64,000 nt of DNA from Panorpa germanica (taxonomy: Eukaryota > Arthropoda > Insecta > Mecoptera > Panorpidae). Position numbers and translations under genes: made by a program. This document shows, one piece after another, positions 48,421 through 58,150 of the stretch; position 1 is the stretch's first letter; every line of letters starts with the position of its first letter. The notes under the pieces are model-generated. The model made no database searches. It saw nothing but the letters and a program-made list of their open reading frames with translations, and was not told the DNA's origin. The DNA lies in NCBI GenBank assembly GCA_963678705.1, contig OY783215.1:12195740-12259739 (forward strand). The letters run 5' to 3'.

Positions 48421-51073
48421 GTTAAATAAAATATTCACAACTTATTTCTCGCCAAGATCTGTCAGATTGTGATCTTCAATTCGTTTGAAATATTCATTTT
48501 TTATAACAAGTTATTGCACTATAATTATTACGTTTTTTATAACATAATTTTTTTTCATCAACACATTTTTTATTCTATTTTTTTTATTATACTCATAAAT
48601 GAAAAATGACGTGTGATTGTGTATTTATAAATAGAATATTACAGAGAATGCGTTTATTGTAGAACATATATACATCATTAAATACAAATAATTTTTTGCC
48701 CCATTATTCTCATTGCATGTAGGCTAGCATCATCGTCATCACCGTCGCTACAGAGTACAAGTACGTATAGAATACTTTCAAACATATTTTTAGTTTCATT
48801 TCAAATAGTATGTATTAGGTTAGACTGAAGAGGAAGGCAGAGAGTTATAAAGAAAGAAAGAGAAAGATATACATAATTTGTTGCGGCATTCTGAAGGTCG
48901 TATATAATGTTCCACAATACAAATTATTTGAAATTGAGCGAGAGGGAGCATTATACTTAAAACTATTATATTATAAAAAGTGGATACAAATATTTTGTTA
49001 CTCAGAGATTTTGAAGTATGTTGTTGGCCTGCTTCTTCTTCTTCTTGTTACTTCTTCAGGTTGTTTTTTTTTTAAATGTTGAGATCATTCTTTTAAAAGT
49101 ATCTCTCGAGGAACTAAAACTCAGCTACCTGCAATTATCTTACATATAATTTAGTTTAAGTGGTACTCTTTAAAAACAACCGTTTAAAATTGCTATTTTG
49201 TAAGATTTTATTGGATAATTTTACTAAGTATAATTAATTATATTCAGACAATAAATAGGTTGTTGTTATTTTTTGTTGTAAATGGTGCATTAAAAAAACT
49301 TATTTTTGAAACCTGACTGGAGTACTTAAATGAACGAAAATTAATCGGAAAGAAATTAAGTAATTCATCGATAGTTTTATCAGTTTCTTCTACTATCAAT
49401 TTTCTGAAAGGTATTTGTTTTTAAAATCTGTTCTATCTAGTCAATATTTTACTTTTCTGCTGGGTTATAGTTATCTTACATCTTGAAAATCACATCTTTA
49501 TAAATCTCCCGTATAAATTCTAGAGTGAAGTTAGGCCTCTAAATGAGTTTGAAAACTTAAAATTATTGTTGCTATTTTGAATCAGAAAAATATCTAACTT
49601 TATTCTAATTTTGATAGTTCTTGTTTCATTATTTTAAGAATTGCCGTCAATACTATTTATCTGAATCCCATTAATAAATCTATGCCGCCTTAATCAATTC
49701 CATGATCAATTTTCTTAACTGATCCCATACCTTAGAACGGGCCTAAGTCACTTAATTTAAGAAATATACGCATTTGATCATATAACTTTAATGGGCACCT
49801 TAAAAATTTACAAAGTGGGATCCTAGGAAAGTATTCAACCCCATATAAAAAAATGATTTTGATTTGATTTGTGCAAGGTACGGTTAAGAGGTATCTTTTA
49901 TGTTTTTAAAAAATAAATAAACAAGTTGTTAAGTACATCCCTAAAAGCCATTATTATTTATAGCGTCTTAAATCTAACATCTCTGTAATGACAATTCTAA
50001 TAAGAAACATATTTATTGCTAACAAAACTCTTAACATTTACTACTCAAATTCAAAAATAGGAATTTATGATTATTTTTGGTTTATCTCAATCTTTAGTGA
50101 CGTCAGCAAAAGTCAAGTATAATTACTGTTTTTGTTAAACTATCGAATGACAATGTGTAATTAAAAACTAAGAATATAGTTAAGGTATTATGAAATGCAA
50201 TTTATCGTTTATCGCAATTAGTCGTTATTTATCAGTATTTAAAATAGGTAATTAGTTTCGTAATAAGGCTTAGAAAATTTATTAACATTATGTTAGGATT
50301 TTTCAATTAAAACTCAATAATACTTTAACATTCATTGATTTATAATCAATTCTAATCTTGTAAACTTCTCTACAAAACTATCTGTGTTTCAATCTAACTA
50401 ATTGCAGCAAAATCAGTGTAAAAGAATCGAAAAATATTGCACCAGTGGTGACGTTCCATCATATCATCCTTTATACTTATTCAGTTTCATATTATGCATA
50501 TTCAGCAGTTCTATTATCAACGCTATTTTCCACGAGATGGTATTTGATAAGACAAACTGCCGGCTCAGCTAAATAGCATCCATGTTATATTATCCATGAT
50601 AATAAAAATGAAATAGATATGATACAGTACAGAATCATATTTAAATAATACCCGCTTTACAAATTCAATGATTTTCTAAGAACTGTTGTAGTAAAACGCT
50701 GTTGGATCAAAATAGGAATCAAGTTTTTGAAATAAGAAACGAAATAAAAAGATAGCAGCTCTTGTTAGTGTCGTCGGCGTATACGTTTAAATGACGCTAA
50801 CGGTCGTCACAACAACAATAACACCAGCACAGGATCCCTGGAAGTCTCTAGTCCTGGAAGACCGCAGCAGCGTTGAATATTTTGAACACAATTTGTTTAT
50901 TTTTTATTTAAATACGTGTCAAGATTATAAATAACTTTTTAAAATACGGTAAACTCTAATGTTGAGAAAGAAATTTGTCCGGATTTTTTTTTACCAAGTA
51001 AAATGAAAATAGTAATGGTCGAGATCCATTTTAATTAAGTGATAACTAGGCTGGCTTCACACGGCATGGTATT
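48421..51073. other. Non-coding
   Basis: AT-rich. A CG-richer patch opens a 47-codon plus frame at 50791-50934 (MTLTVVTTTITPAQDPWKS...). It looks protein-like but has no donor or family support, so it is not called. Confidence 0.4.
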
Positions 51074-51171
51074 GCACGTTTTTTGCAGTATAAGTATTAT
51101 CGAATAAATTAGTGGTGCATACATTTTGTATAGAACTATTCACACGACGTTTGTACTGCAAAAAAACGTAC
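51074..51171. repeat. 98-bp foldback
   Basis: gcacgttttttgcagta pairs with tactgcaaaaaaacgtac. Both arms are preceded or followed by cacacg motifs. Probably a small MITE. Confidence 0.55.
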
Positions 51172-51835
51172 ACAGTTAAACACGTTTATCAAAAACTTAC
51201 CGAACTTGTCAAGCAAATCGAATGAACTTTAATGTATTCAGTTTGCATACGCTATCTGTCACATGGCGTGACTTTTATCGAATAGTAACCGAACAAGCGT
51301 TTTGTGCTGAAGTATCATTTGCACGTGTTTCAAGTTTGTTATTAGAAAATGTTTGAGGAATCTTTTATAGATAATGACTTATTGATTTCTTTGGTGGAAC
51401 AAAAGCCCATTTTGTGGTAAAAAACAATATTTTATCCAAAAATTCCAAATCAACAATAATTCGGTCACTATAAATTCTAGGAGTACAAATCTAACAGCAA
51501 TACCTTTGCTTCAAAGTCTGAACTCTATTGATTTGTCCTATTCGTTTTTTTATTTCTTAACTTAAACATATAGCAATATTTCAATATTTTTTTCTACATT
51601 TTAATTGAAGTCAATTGAAGTCAATTGAAGTCGGGGTACATTTTCTAAATAAATGGTAGGGTAGATAATGGTATTTTTCTAACAAGTATCATAAAAACTT
51701 ATTTCTTTGTATGGTAATAATAATATAATTTGATGTACCTGTCTGAGCGGTACATCCTTTGTTAAAATCATTTTTCGAGAAACAGTATATAACAACAATC
51801 TATTAAGGATGATTATAGAAATGATAGTAACACAC
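51172..51835. other. Intron-like
   Basis: Contains a short tandem of ttgaagtcaa (51606-51632). Nothing else seen. Confidence 0.35.
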
Positions 51836-51994
51836 CTTTTTCTAAATCTTTGACAGGAATAAAATGGAAACGGACGCCCACTTGACTAGCGCGGTTCTTG
51901 TTGTTGTGGACTTGTGGTTTACGTTGACATGGAACAATTTCACTCACAGCGTTTTCTAAACTGTTGCTTGTTCCTTTCCTCTGGTTAGATAGGT
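51836..51994 (-). CDS. Probable internal exon of an unidentified gene
   Basis: Fifty-two open codons lie between a good acceptor (TTTTTATTAAATATTCAG) and a donor AAAAAG|GTGTGT, with symmetric phase 1 on both sides. The peptide starts LSNQRKGTSNSLENAVSEIV and includes KNRASQVGVRFHFIPVKD. It is hydrophilic and probably flexible in the first half, with a beta-like VGVRFHFIPV segment. There is no ATG. I do not recognise the family. Neighbouring exons were not found, so the gene must have long introns. The plus strand also has a short open frame after a cag, but it encodes a hydrophobic mirror. Confidence 0.5.
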
Positions 51995-52897
51995 CTGAAT
52001 ATTTAATAAAAAGAAACAGTTACATGCCTGTCAATAGTGATTGTGTGTGGAAATCATTACTTTTAGGATGTGGTGTTGTGATGATTTAAAAGAGAAATAC
52101 GGAAGATAATAAAACCGCGAAATTTGAAATGCCAGATGCAGACGTGTGAAATATTTATATATAAATCTGAAACAAAATCATTGCTTTGTTAAATAAAGCT
52201 ATTGTTATAAAATTTGTAAGCTGTTGTTACGTGTTCAATAAGAAAAGAATCCATGCAACAATATATAATCTTGAAATGAACTTGGATTGCATATGCACAT
52301 ACATAAGACATACAGTGTAGGTTTTACACTACAACATCATATACATAGGATATGCAATACACATGTGTTGTTTTTTGGGTTGTATTTTAAATCGATTAAA
52401 GTACATATTTATACTTAAAGAAATTAATACCATCCACTTATAAATTCAGTGATGTTTCCAAATGATTGATACATTTTTGATTTTATGAAATGATAATTAG
52501 TAACATATCAAACGGATTTACTATTTGTACAAGTCCGTCCGTATCATTTGATATATTCGTTAAATTGGTTCTGTTTGTTTAAAGTTCAAAAGTACTCGTA
52601 TAAATGATATGTGCTAGATTATTTATTATCTCGACAGTTTGACGACATAAATAATGTTATCATTACATAATAATATAATATATTTTTTGATTAGTATAGT
52701 TACATTTTATTTAAATAGTGTAAATATTTTAATACTGTTTGAAATTATTTTTTAAAAGATTTGAAATTTATCGCTCGGAGGAGTTCTCAAAAATATTGTA
52801 ACTACTCCTACTTAATAAAAAATAGCATCGCTGTAACTTTAATCCGAGCTTGGTCTTGCCATCATGCAGTAGAACAGGCGCCTATTTTCAGAATACT
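51995..52897. other. Intron-like
   Basis: AT-rich. Ends at the target site of the LTR element. Confidence 0.35.
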
Positions 52898-52902
52898 GAT
52901 AC

Positions 52903-53361
52903 TGTTCCGTCCTATATACGAGTAGCAATACACATAAGTTTTGTAATTTTAATTTTGTTTTGTTGTTAGAATAGTCAATTGATTATAAATTTTTATTCAT
53001 TCTTAGACCCGGCTTGTGCTGGTTATTTTACAATTTTGATTCCATTGTTTTTATGTTTATTTTATAATTTTGACTCCATTGTACTTATGTTTTATTTTAT
53101 AATTTTGATTTCATTGTACTCATGTTCTATTTAAATTAACTGTTAACTTAACTATTATATTTAAGGAAAAGGTTCATTCATTCGTTCGTATTCATTCGTT
53201 TAGCTCAGTTGCTTGTAGTTGATAGTTCTCAATAAATCACTTTAATTTTAAACGAAAAAATATTCGTGGTTTTCTTCACATAATTCGACATCATCGCACA
53301 ATATCACACCATCATACATCCTCGCATCATAAATCGCGGTAAACTAATCGCGATTCAAACA
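52903..53361 (+). repeat. 5' LTR
   Basis: Starts TG, ends CA. U3 holds three tandem ~43-bp units built on ttattttataattttga..ccattgta..tatg (about 53027-53130). An arthropod initiator TCAGTT at 53205-53210 and a poly-A signal AATAAA at 53231-53236 place a short R region between them. Confidence 0.95.
53205..53210 (+). promoter_or_regulatory. Probable LTR transcription start (initiator TCAGTT)
   Basis: Matches the arthropod initiator consensus TCA(G/T)T(T/C) and lies 26 bases before the AATAAA, as expected for the U3/R border. No TATA box at the proper distance. Confidence 0.45.
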
Positions 53362-53362
53362 T

Positions 53363-53378
53363 TGGTCCTTCGATAGCC
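53363..53378 (+). other. Primer-binding site
   Basis: TGGTCCTTCGATAGCC begins one base after the LTR. The leading TGG pairs with a tRNA CCA end and the TTCGA fits a T-loop, as is usual for minus-strand DNA priming. The tRNA identity is not determined. Confidence 0.65.
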
Positions 53379-53512
53379 AGATAGTGAACAGTGAACCGTG
53401 ATAGTAATCAGTTCATTTGTGTTACCTGCAATTGCGCAGTCATTATCAATAACTACAACAAGTGTGTATTCTCGTGAGCAGAATAATCAGGTAGTAGAAA
53501 TAACTCTATCAA

Positions 53513-54515
53513 TCGCCAGCAATCAGCGTTGGCATTATAGAACAGCGCTGGATCATCACGCATCCAGCCTATTATTCGCCACCAATCAGCGTGGAATAAT
53601 CTACAAGCGTTGGATCACATATATCCAGCCTATTATTCGCCACCAATCAGCGTGGGATAATCTACAAGCATTGGATCATATATCCAGTCTATTATTCGCC
53701 ACCAATCAGCGTGGGCATAATCTACAAGTGCTGAGATCATACATATCCAGCCTATTATTCGCCACCAATCAGCGTGGAATCATCTACAAGCGTTGGATCA
53801 CATATATCCAGTCTATTATTCGCCACCAATCAGCGTGGGATAATCTACAAGCGTTGGATCATATATATCCAGCCTATTATTCGCCACCAATCAGCGTGGG
53901 CATAATCTACAAGTGCTGAGATCATACATATCCAGTCTATTATTCGCCACCAATCAGCGTGGGATAATCTACAACCGCTGGATCATCACGCATCCTGCCT
54001 ATTATTCGCCACCAATCAGCGTGGAATAATCTACAAGCGTTGGATCATATATATCCAGCCTATTATTCGCCACCAATCAGCGTGGATAATCTACAAGCGT
54101 TGGATCATATATATCCAGCCTATTATTCGCCATCAATCGGCATGGCATAATCTAGAAGCGTTGTGATCATTAAGCATCCAGCCTATTATTCGCCACCAAT
54201 CAGCGTGGGATAATCTACAAGCGTTGGATCATATATATCCAGTCTATTATTCGCCACCAATCAGCGTGGGCATAATCTACAAGCGTTGGATCATATATAT
54301 CCAGCCTATTATTCGCCACCAATCAGCGTGGGATAATCTACAAGCGTTGGATCATATATATCCAGCCTATTATTCGCCACCAATCAGCGTGGGTATAATC
54401 TACAAGCGTTGGATCATCACGCATCCAGCCTATTATTCGCCACGAATCAGCGTAGGCATTATAGAACAGCGCTGGATCATCACGCATCCAGCCTATTATT
54501 CGTCATCAATCGTCA
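53513..54515 (+). repeat. Tandem array of ~16 units of ~61 bp in the retrotransposon leader
   Basis: Each unit reads about tccagcctattattcgcc, accaatcagcgtgggataa, tctacaagcgttggatcata. The unit length varies from about 60 to 63 bp. Across each unit border, G(C/T)TGGAT and ATCCAGC form a 7-bp stem with a 7-8 base loop (perfect at 53547-53568). CCAC/GTGG can form a second small stem. The 173- and 127-codon frames here are translations of the repeat and change frame from unit to unit, so I do not treat them as genes. Confidence 0.9.
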
Positions 54516-54847
54516 TTTGCAACATTGGAAACTATTCATCTTGTGAGAAACAACTACATCAATTGTGTGCAATCAAACATTTTTTATGCAAAGAATTATA
54601 CAAATAGCACATCATCATTTGTATAATCATAACCGGAGTGACGTTCTTCATTGAAACTTCAAATCGTCTTCACTGCGGATACAGAACAATACATCGACGT
54701 GATCAAGTAAGTCAGGTGATTCACCAATAATCCTTGGCAACTCATTTAATTCCGAACAATTACTCCTCCTATTTTCCCAATTCGCCAATTATCCTAGCAT
54801 TTGGTCGTACATATTTTTACTTTTAACAAAATTCCCATTATTTAATA

Positions 54848-57460
54848 ATGGCTGAAGGGCAAGTTAGACTTTTAAAGATCAAACGCGCGACTGCAAAACG
54901 AGCTCTAACATCATTCGTGAACCTTCTTAATAATGATTCGGAAGAGTATTCTTGTATGTTAAAAAGTATATACGACGAGATAAAGCAAACGCGTGAAAAA
55001 TTATTAGCATATCAAGACGAGATAGACTTATTGGTAGCGGATGAGGAAGGATGTGTTCCGGAGGAACAGTATCAATATAGGGATGAGTTTGAGGATCAGT
55101 ATTGGAAAGCATGCGATAAGGCCACTAAAATTTTAGATTCGCGAAAAACAAATTCTCCCAACCCATCTGGTTCTAGGGTATCCACTGCTAGTAGTATTAT
55201 GGGAACACCGGTATTATCAACGTATAATCAAGGCCTAGAATCATTGAGCAACAGTCCTCAGACCCAAAATCAATTGAATAGTTCACCACCCGTGCATAGT
55301 AATCAATTAGCCGGGCACATTGATACACCTACATCACCTGCTAATGATATTGATACAGAATCAGTATCTCACTCGGAGATACCTGAATTTAACCACAACT
55401 TACAGACTCGCATACCTGTCGAAACCTTATTAGCTACTGCCATAGTGGATCTTACAAATCCGGAAGGTATCGCAGAAACTCATAACAAGGTTGCTTCAGA
55501 CGTTGGCTCTCAGGATCGTTCTACAACTGAAGTCACGGCTAAGGTTTTAAGGCCTGACCGAACTGAAGTTACCATTTCGGTCAGCGGCAATAATATAAAA
55601 TATAGCACTCCTGCTGCTATAAAATCATTAGGTAATAGACCTCCATTTTTCGACAACTCACTTGAGTTTTATTTTGATCAAGAATCGCTACGGTTCAAGC
55701 GCTGCATCACGGTAGCCGAACCCAAAAATATTCCTTTACATAATATTTGTGATACAGGCCAGAAAGCATATGGCGCCTGTAGTTACCTACGATCTGTAGA
55801 TAAACATGATAAGGTTCGTGGTCATTTAATTTGTTCCAAATCTCGTGTGGCTCCCGTGAGCTCCATTTCATTACAGCGTCTAGCGCTCCGCGACGCCCTT
55901 CTGTTTGCTCGATTTTTTACCGTAAAAATCACGCTATTAAATACTAGTGACTACCTTGTCTTGCGGTGTAATTCTACTCTAGGATTACATTGGTTCAAAA
56001 CTTATCTACATCGCACACAACCATTTGGTAATAAACACGTCGCCAAACTACAGCGACTAACCGCCACGTGTCCTTGTCAACACGTTGCGTCACTCAACAA
56101 ACCCGCGAATCTAGACTCTCGCGGTCTGTTTCATTCGGAATATATTGCAGGAAAACTATGGCGGCATAAACCTCCGTGGCTATTAAGGCCTCAGAGTCCA
56201 TGGCCCAAAACAATTTTATCGAGCATTGAGCTTCCTGCTTTAAAAACATACGAACTTCCTAATTCCAACTACTTAAAGGTACAATCGCGAGTATTAGAGC
56301 CACTTGAAAAATATTCTGCGCTGGGCAAACCTACCCGTATTGTTACATACCTCAATCATGTCATTAATAATCCTCGATGCTTTAATTCACAGCGAACTAA
56401 TAGCTTTTTATCGTTTTCGGGAAAGGTAACAGTCCGCGATACTATTATTAAAATAATACAATTAACAGCATTTTCAGCGAAAATAAATCAATTACGCAAG
56501 GGGATTCATGAAAACAGTCGTTTAATGCCGATTAACCTGTGTCTCGATGCTACCGGTATTATTCGTGTAGGTGGCAAATTTACTCTCGCTTACTTACCTG
56601 ATATTCAGCATTCCCATATACATATTTATTCATATACTATCAAGCGAACTATTATACGGCAGGAGCATGTTCAGCTCAATCATGCCGGTATTCAAACAAC
56701 TGTATATTCCGTGCGTCAAACTCCTTGGCCTCAGGACCGTCGTAGCATTACGCGAAAAATCATACACCAATGTGTGATCTGTTTTCGAGCCAAGCCTCGT
56801 CTCACACACCACATTATGGGAGATCCTCCGCCATACCGATTAACACAAACCTGTCCGTTGCTTCGCGTCGGGTTCAAACATACTAAATCGTTGCATATTA
56901 TAAAAAGACGACATCGTCATCGTCAGAGCTTAAGTGTTTATAGGGCAAATCACGAACTCAATGAAGCGCATTTTAAGAAACACTTGACGCTCACCCTAGG
57001 TACTACTCATTTTCCGTATGAGCCATTAAATACTTATGCAGTTGAGATCCAAGCCATATTAAATTCTCGTTCCATATGTCCCTTGGCTCCTGACCCGCAT
57101 AATATTGTTCCTTTTACACCATACCATTTTCCTATTGGTGGTCCACTGACAAGCTTTCCTCAAACTGATTGGACTAGCACCAGCTCCAGCTCCAGCCAGA
57201 TGCCTGTTTTTCAACACGCACAGCAGATCACGCAACATTTTTGGAAGCAGTGGTACCTTTGTCAATTAATTACGCGGTCATCTCAGCAATGGAAATCACC
57301 GAATCTAACGGTCGGCAAACTACTCTTGATTGGAGAAGACACACCTCCTCTCCTTCAATGGCTGCTAGGACGTGTAATTAAAATTCATGCAAAATATATG
57401 CTGCAACACTTAAACTGCTTCAATGGGAAATTGCATCGCAACAAAGGACTCCACAAATAA
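54848..57460 (+). CDS. Reduced BEL/Pao Gag-Pol ORF (870 aa), catalytically degenerate
   Basis: Residues 1-100 are a Gag-type coiled-coil N terminus. 100-185 is a Ser/Pro/Asn-rich linker where the capsid region should be. 190-255 is a protease remnant with DVG at 218-220 in the active-site position. The reverse transcriptase is absent. 280-430 is an RNase H relic: first Asp kept (302), the later acidic positions replaced (RLALRD near 344, CNST at 374, PANLDSRG at 419). 600-655 is the integrase zinc site (H607, H612, C642, C645). The D,D,E core is lost between about 665 and 705. 705-870 is the integrase C-terminal part ending in a LLIGEDTPPLLQWLLGRVI module. About half the usual Pol length, yet without a stop or frameshift. 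Confidence 0.9.
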   Translation: MAEGQVRLLKIKRATAKRALTSFVNLLNNDSEEYSCMLKSIYDEIKQTREKLLAYQDEIDLLVADEEGCVPEEQYQYRDEFEDQYWKACDKATKILDSRKTNSPNPSGSRVSTASSIMGTPVLSTYNQGLESLSNSPQTQNQLNSSPPVHSNQLAGHIDTPTSPANDIDTESVSHSEIPEFNHNLQTRIPVETLLATAIVDLTNPEGIAETHNKVASDVGSQDRSTTEVTAKVLRPDRTEVTISVSGNNIKYSTPAAIKSLGNRPPFFDNSLEFYFDQESLRFKRCITVAEPKNIPLHNICDTGQKAYGACSYLRSVDKHDKVRGHLICSKSRVAPVSSISLQRLALRDALLFARFFTVKITLLNTSDYLVLRCNSTLGLHWFKTYLHRTQPFGNKHVAKLQRLTATCPCQHVASLNKPANLDSRGLFHSEYIAGKLWRHKPPWLLRPQSPWPKTILSSIELPALKTYELPNSNYLKVQSRVLEPLEKYSALGKPTRIVTYLNHVINNPRCFNSQRTNSFLSFSGKVTVRDTIIKIIQLTAFSAKINQLRKGIHENSRLMPINLCLDATGIIRVGGKFTLAYLPDIQHSHIHIYSYTIKRTIIRQEHVQLNHAGIQTTVYSVRQTPWPQDRRSITRKIIHQCVICFRAKPRLTHHIMGDPPPYRLTQTCPLLRVGFKHTKSLHIIKRRHRHRQSLSVYRANHELNEAHFKKHLTLTLGTTHFPYEPLNTYAVEIQAILNSRSICPLAPDPHNIVPFTPYHFPIGGPLTSFPQTDWTSTSSSSSQMPVFQHAQQITQHFWKQWYLCQLITRSSQQWKSPNLTVGKLLLIGEDTPPLLQWLLGRVIKIHAKYMLQHLNCFNGKLHRNKGLHK

Positions 57461-57480
57461 TAAACTTTGAACTACAGATA

Positions 57481-57497
57481 GTTCAAGGCGGGCTGTA
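57481..57497 (+). other. Polypurine-like tract before the 3' LTR
   Basis: gttcaaggcgggctgta abuts the 3' LTR. The AAGGCGGG core is the probable plus-strand primer. The tract is short. Confidence 0.5.
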
Positions 57498-57956
57498 TGT
57501 TCCGTCCTATATACGAGTAGCAATACACATAAGTTTTGTAATTTTAATTTTGTTTTGTTGTTAGAATAGTCAATTGATTATAAATTTTTATTCATTCTTA
57601 GACCCGGCTTGTGCTGGTTATTTTACAATTTTGATTCCATTGTTTTTATGTTTATTTTATAATTTTGACTCCATTGTACTTATGTTTTATTTTATAATTT
57701 TGATTTCATTGTACTCATGTTCTATTTAAATTAACTGTTAACTTAACTATTATATTTAAGGAAAAGGTTCATTCATTCGTTCGTATTCATTCGTTTAGCT
57801 CAGTTGCTTGTAGTTGATAGTTCTCAATAAATCACTTTAATTTTAAACGAAAAAATATTCGTGGTTTTCTTCACATAATTCGACATCATCGCACAATATC
57901 ACACCATCATACATCCTCGCATCATAAATCGCGGTAAACTAATCGCGATTCAAACA
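57498..57956 (+). repeat. 3' LTR
   Basis: Same 459 bases as the 5' LTR as far as I can read, including the U3 repeats, TCAGTT and the AATAAA at 57826-57831, which would end the transcript here. Confidence 0.95.
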
Positions 57957-58014
57957 GATACAGTGACATGTACCAGCAAATACGCAGTTGAACGTGATTG
58001 AGGGCAACTGCATT

Positions 58015-58150
58015 TTGTTTTTAATTTAAATTATTAATGTCGGATCATTTCCGATGCTGATTCCTATCAGTATTAGCCTCATATAATGTGAACCCGAAGA
58101 CACAGTAGTCACCGTCAAATGTCAATGCTTTCACTCATTTGCCTCATTTC
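58015..58150 (-). repeat. SINE copy with internal deletion
   Basis: The minus strand reads ctgtgtcttcgggttcac, then tatgaggc, then gataggaatcagcatcgg and a short tail. It is the 14682 family without its middle. It lies just right of the LTR element. Confidence 0.6.

Larger units (their letters stand above)
52903..57956 (+). mobile_element. BEL/Pao LTR retrotransposon, complete ends, internally reduced
   Basis: Two 459-bp LTRs (TGTTCC ... TTCAAACA) read identical by eye and bound a 4.1 kb interior. GATAC flanks the element at 52898-52902 and 57957-57961, the expected 5-bp integrase duplication. The order is 5' LTR, primer-binding site, tandem-repeat leader, one long ORF, polypurine-like tract, 3' LTR. 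Identity of the LTRs means recent insertion. Because RT and the integrase core are missing from the ORF, it must have been copied by proteins of another element. Confidence 0.95.

Noticed and set aside
50791..50934. 47-codon plus-strand frame MTLTVVTTTITPAQDPW
   Set aside because: Protein-like composition only. No donor, promoter or family match.
53398..54607. Two long frames (173 and 127 codons) after the primer-binding site
   Set aside because: They translate the 61-bp repeat in shifting frames. Repeated peptides follow from the DNA repeat, and no Gag motif is present.
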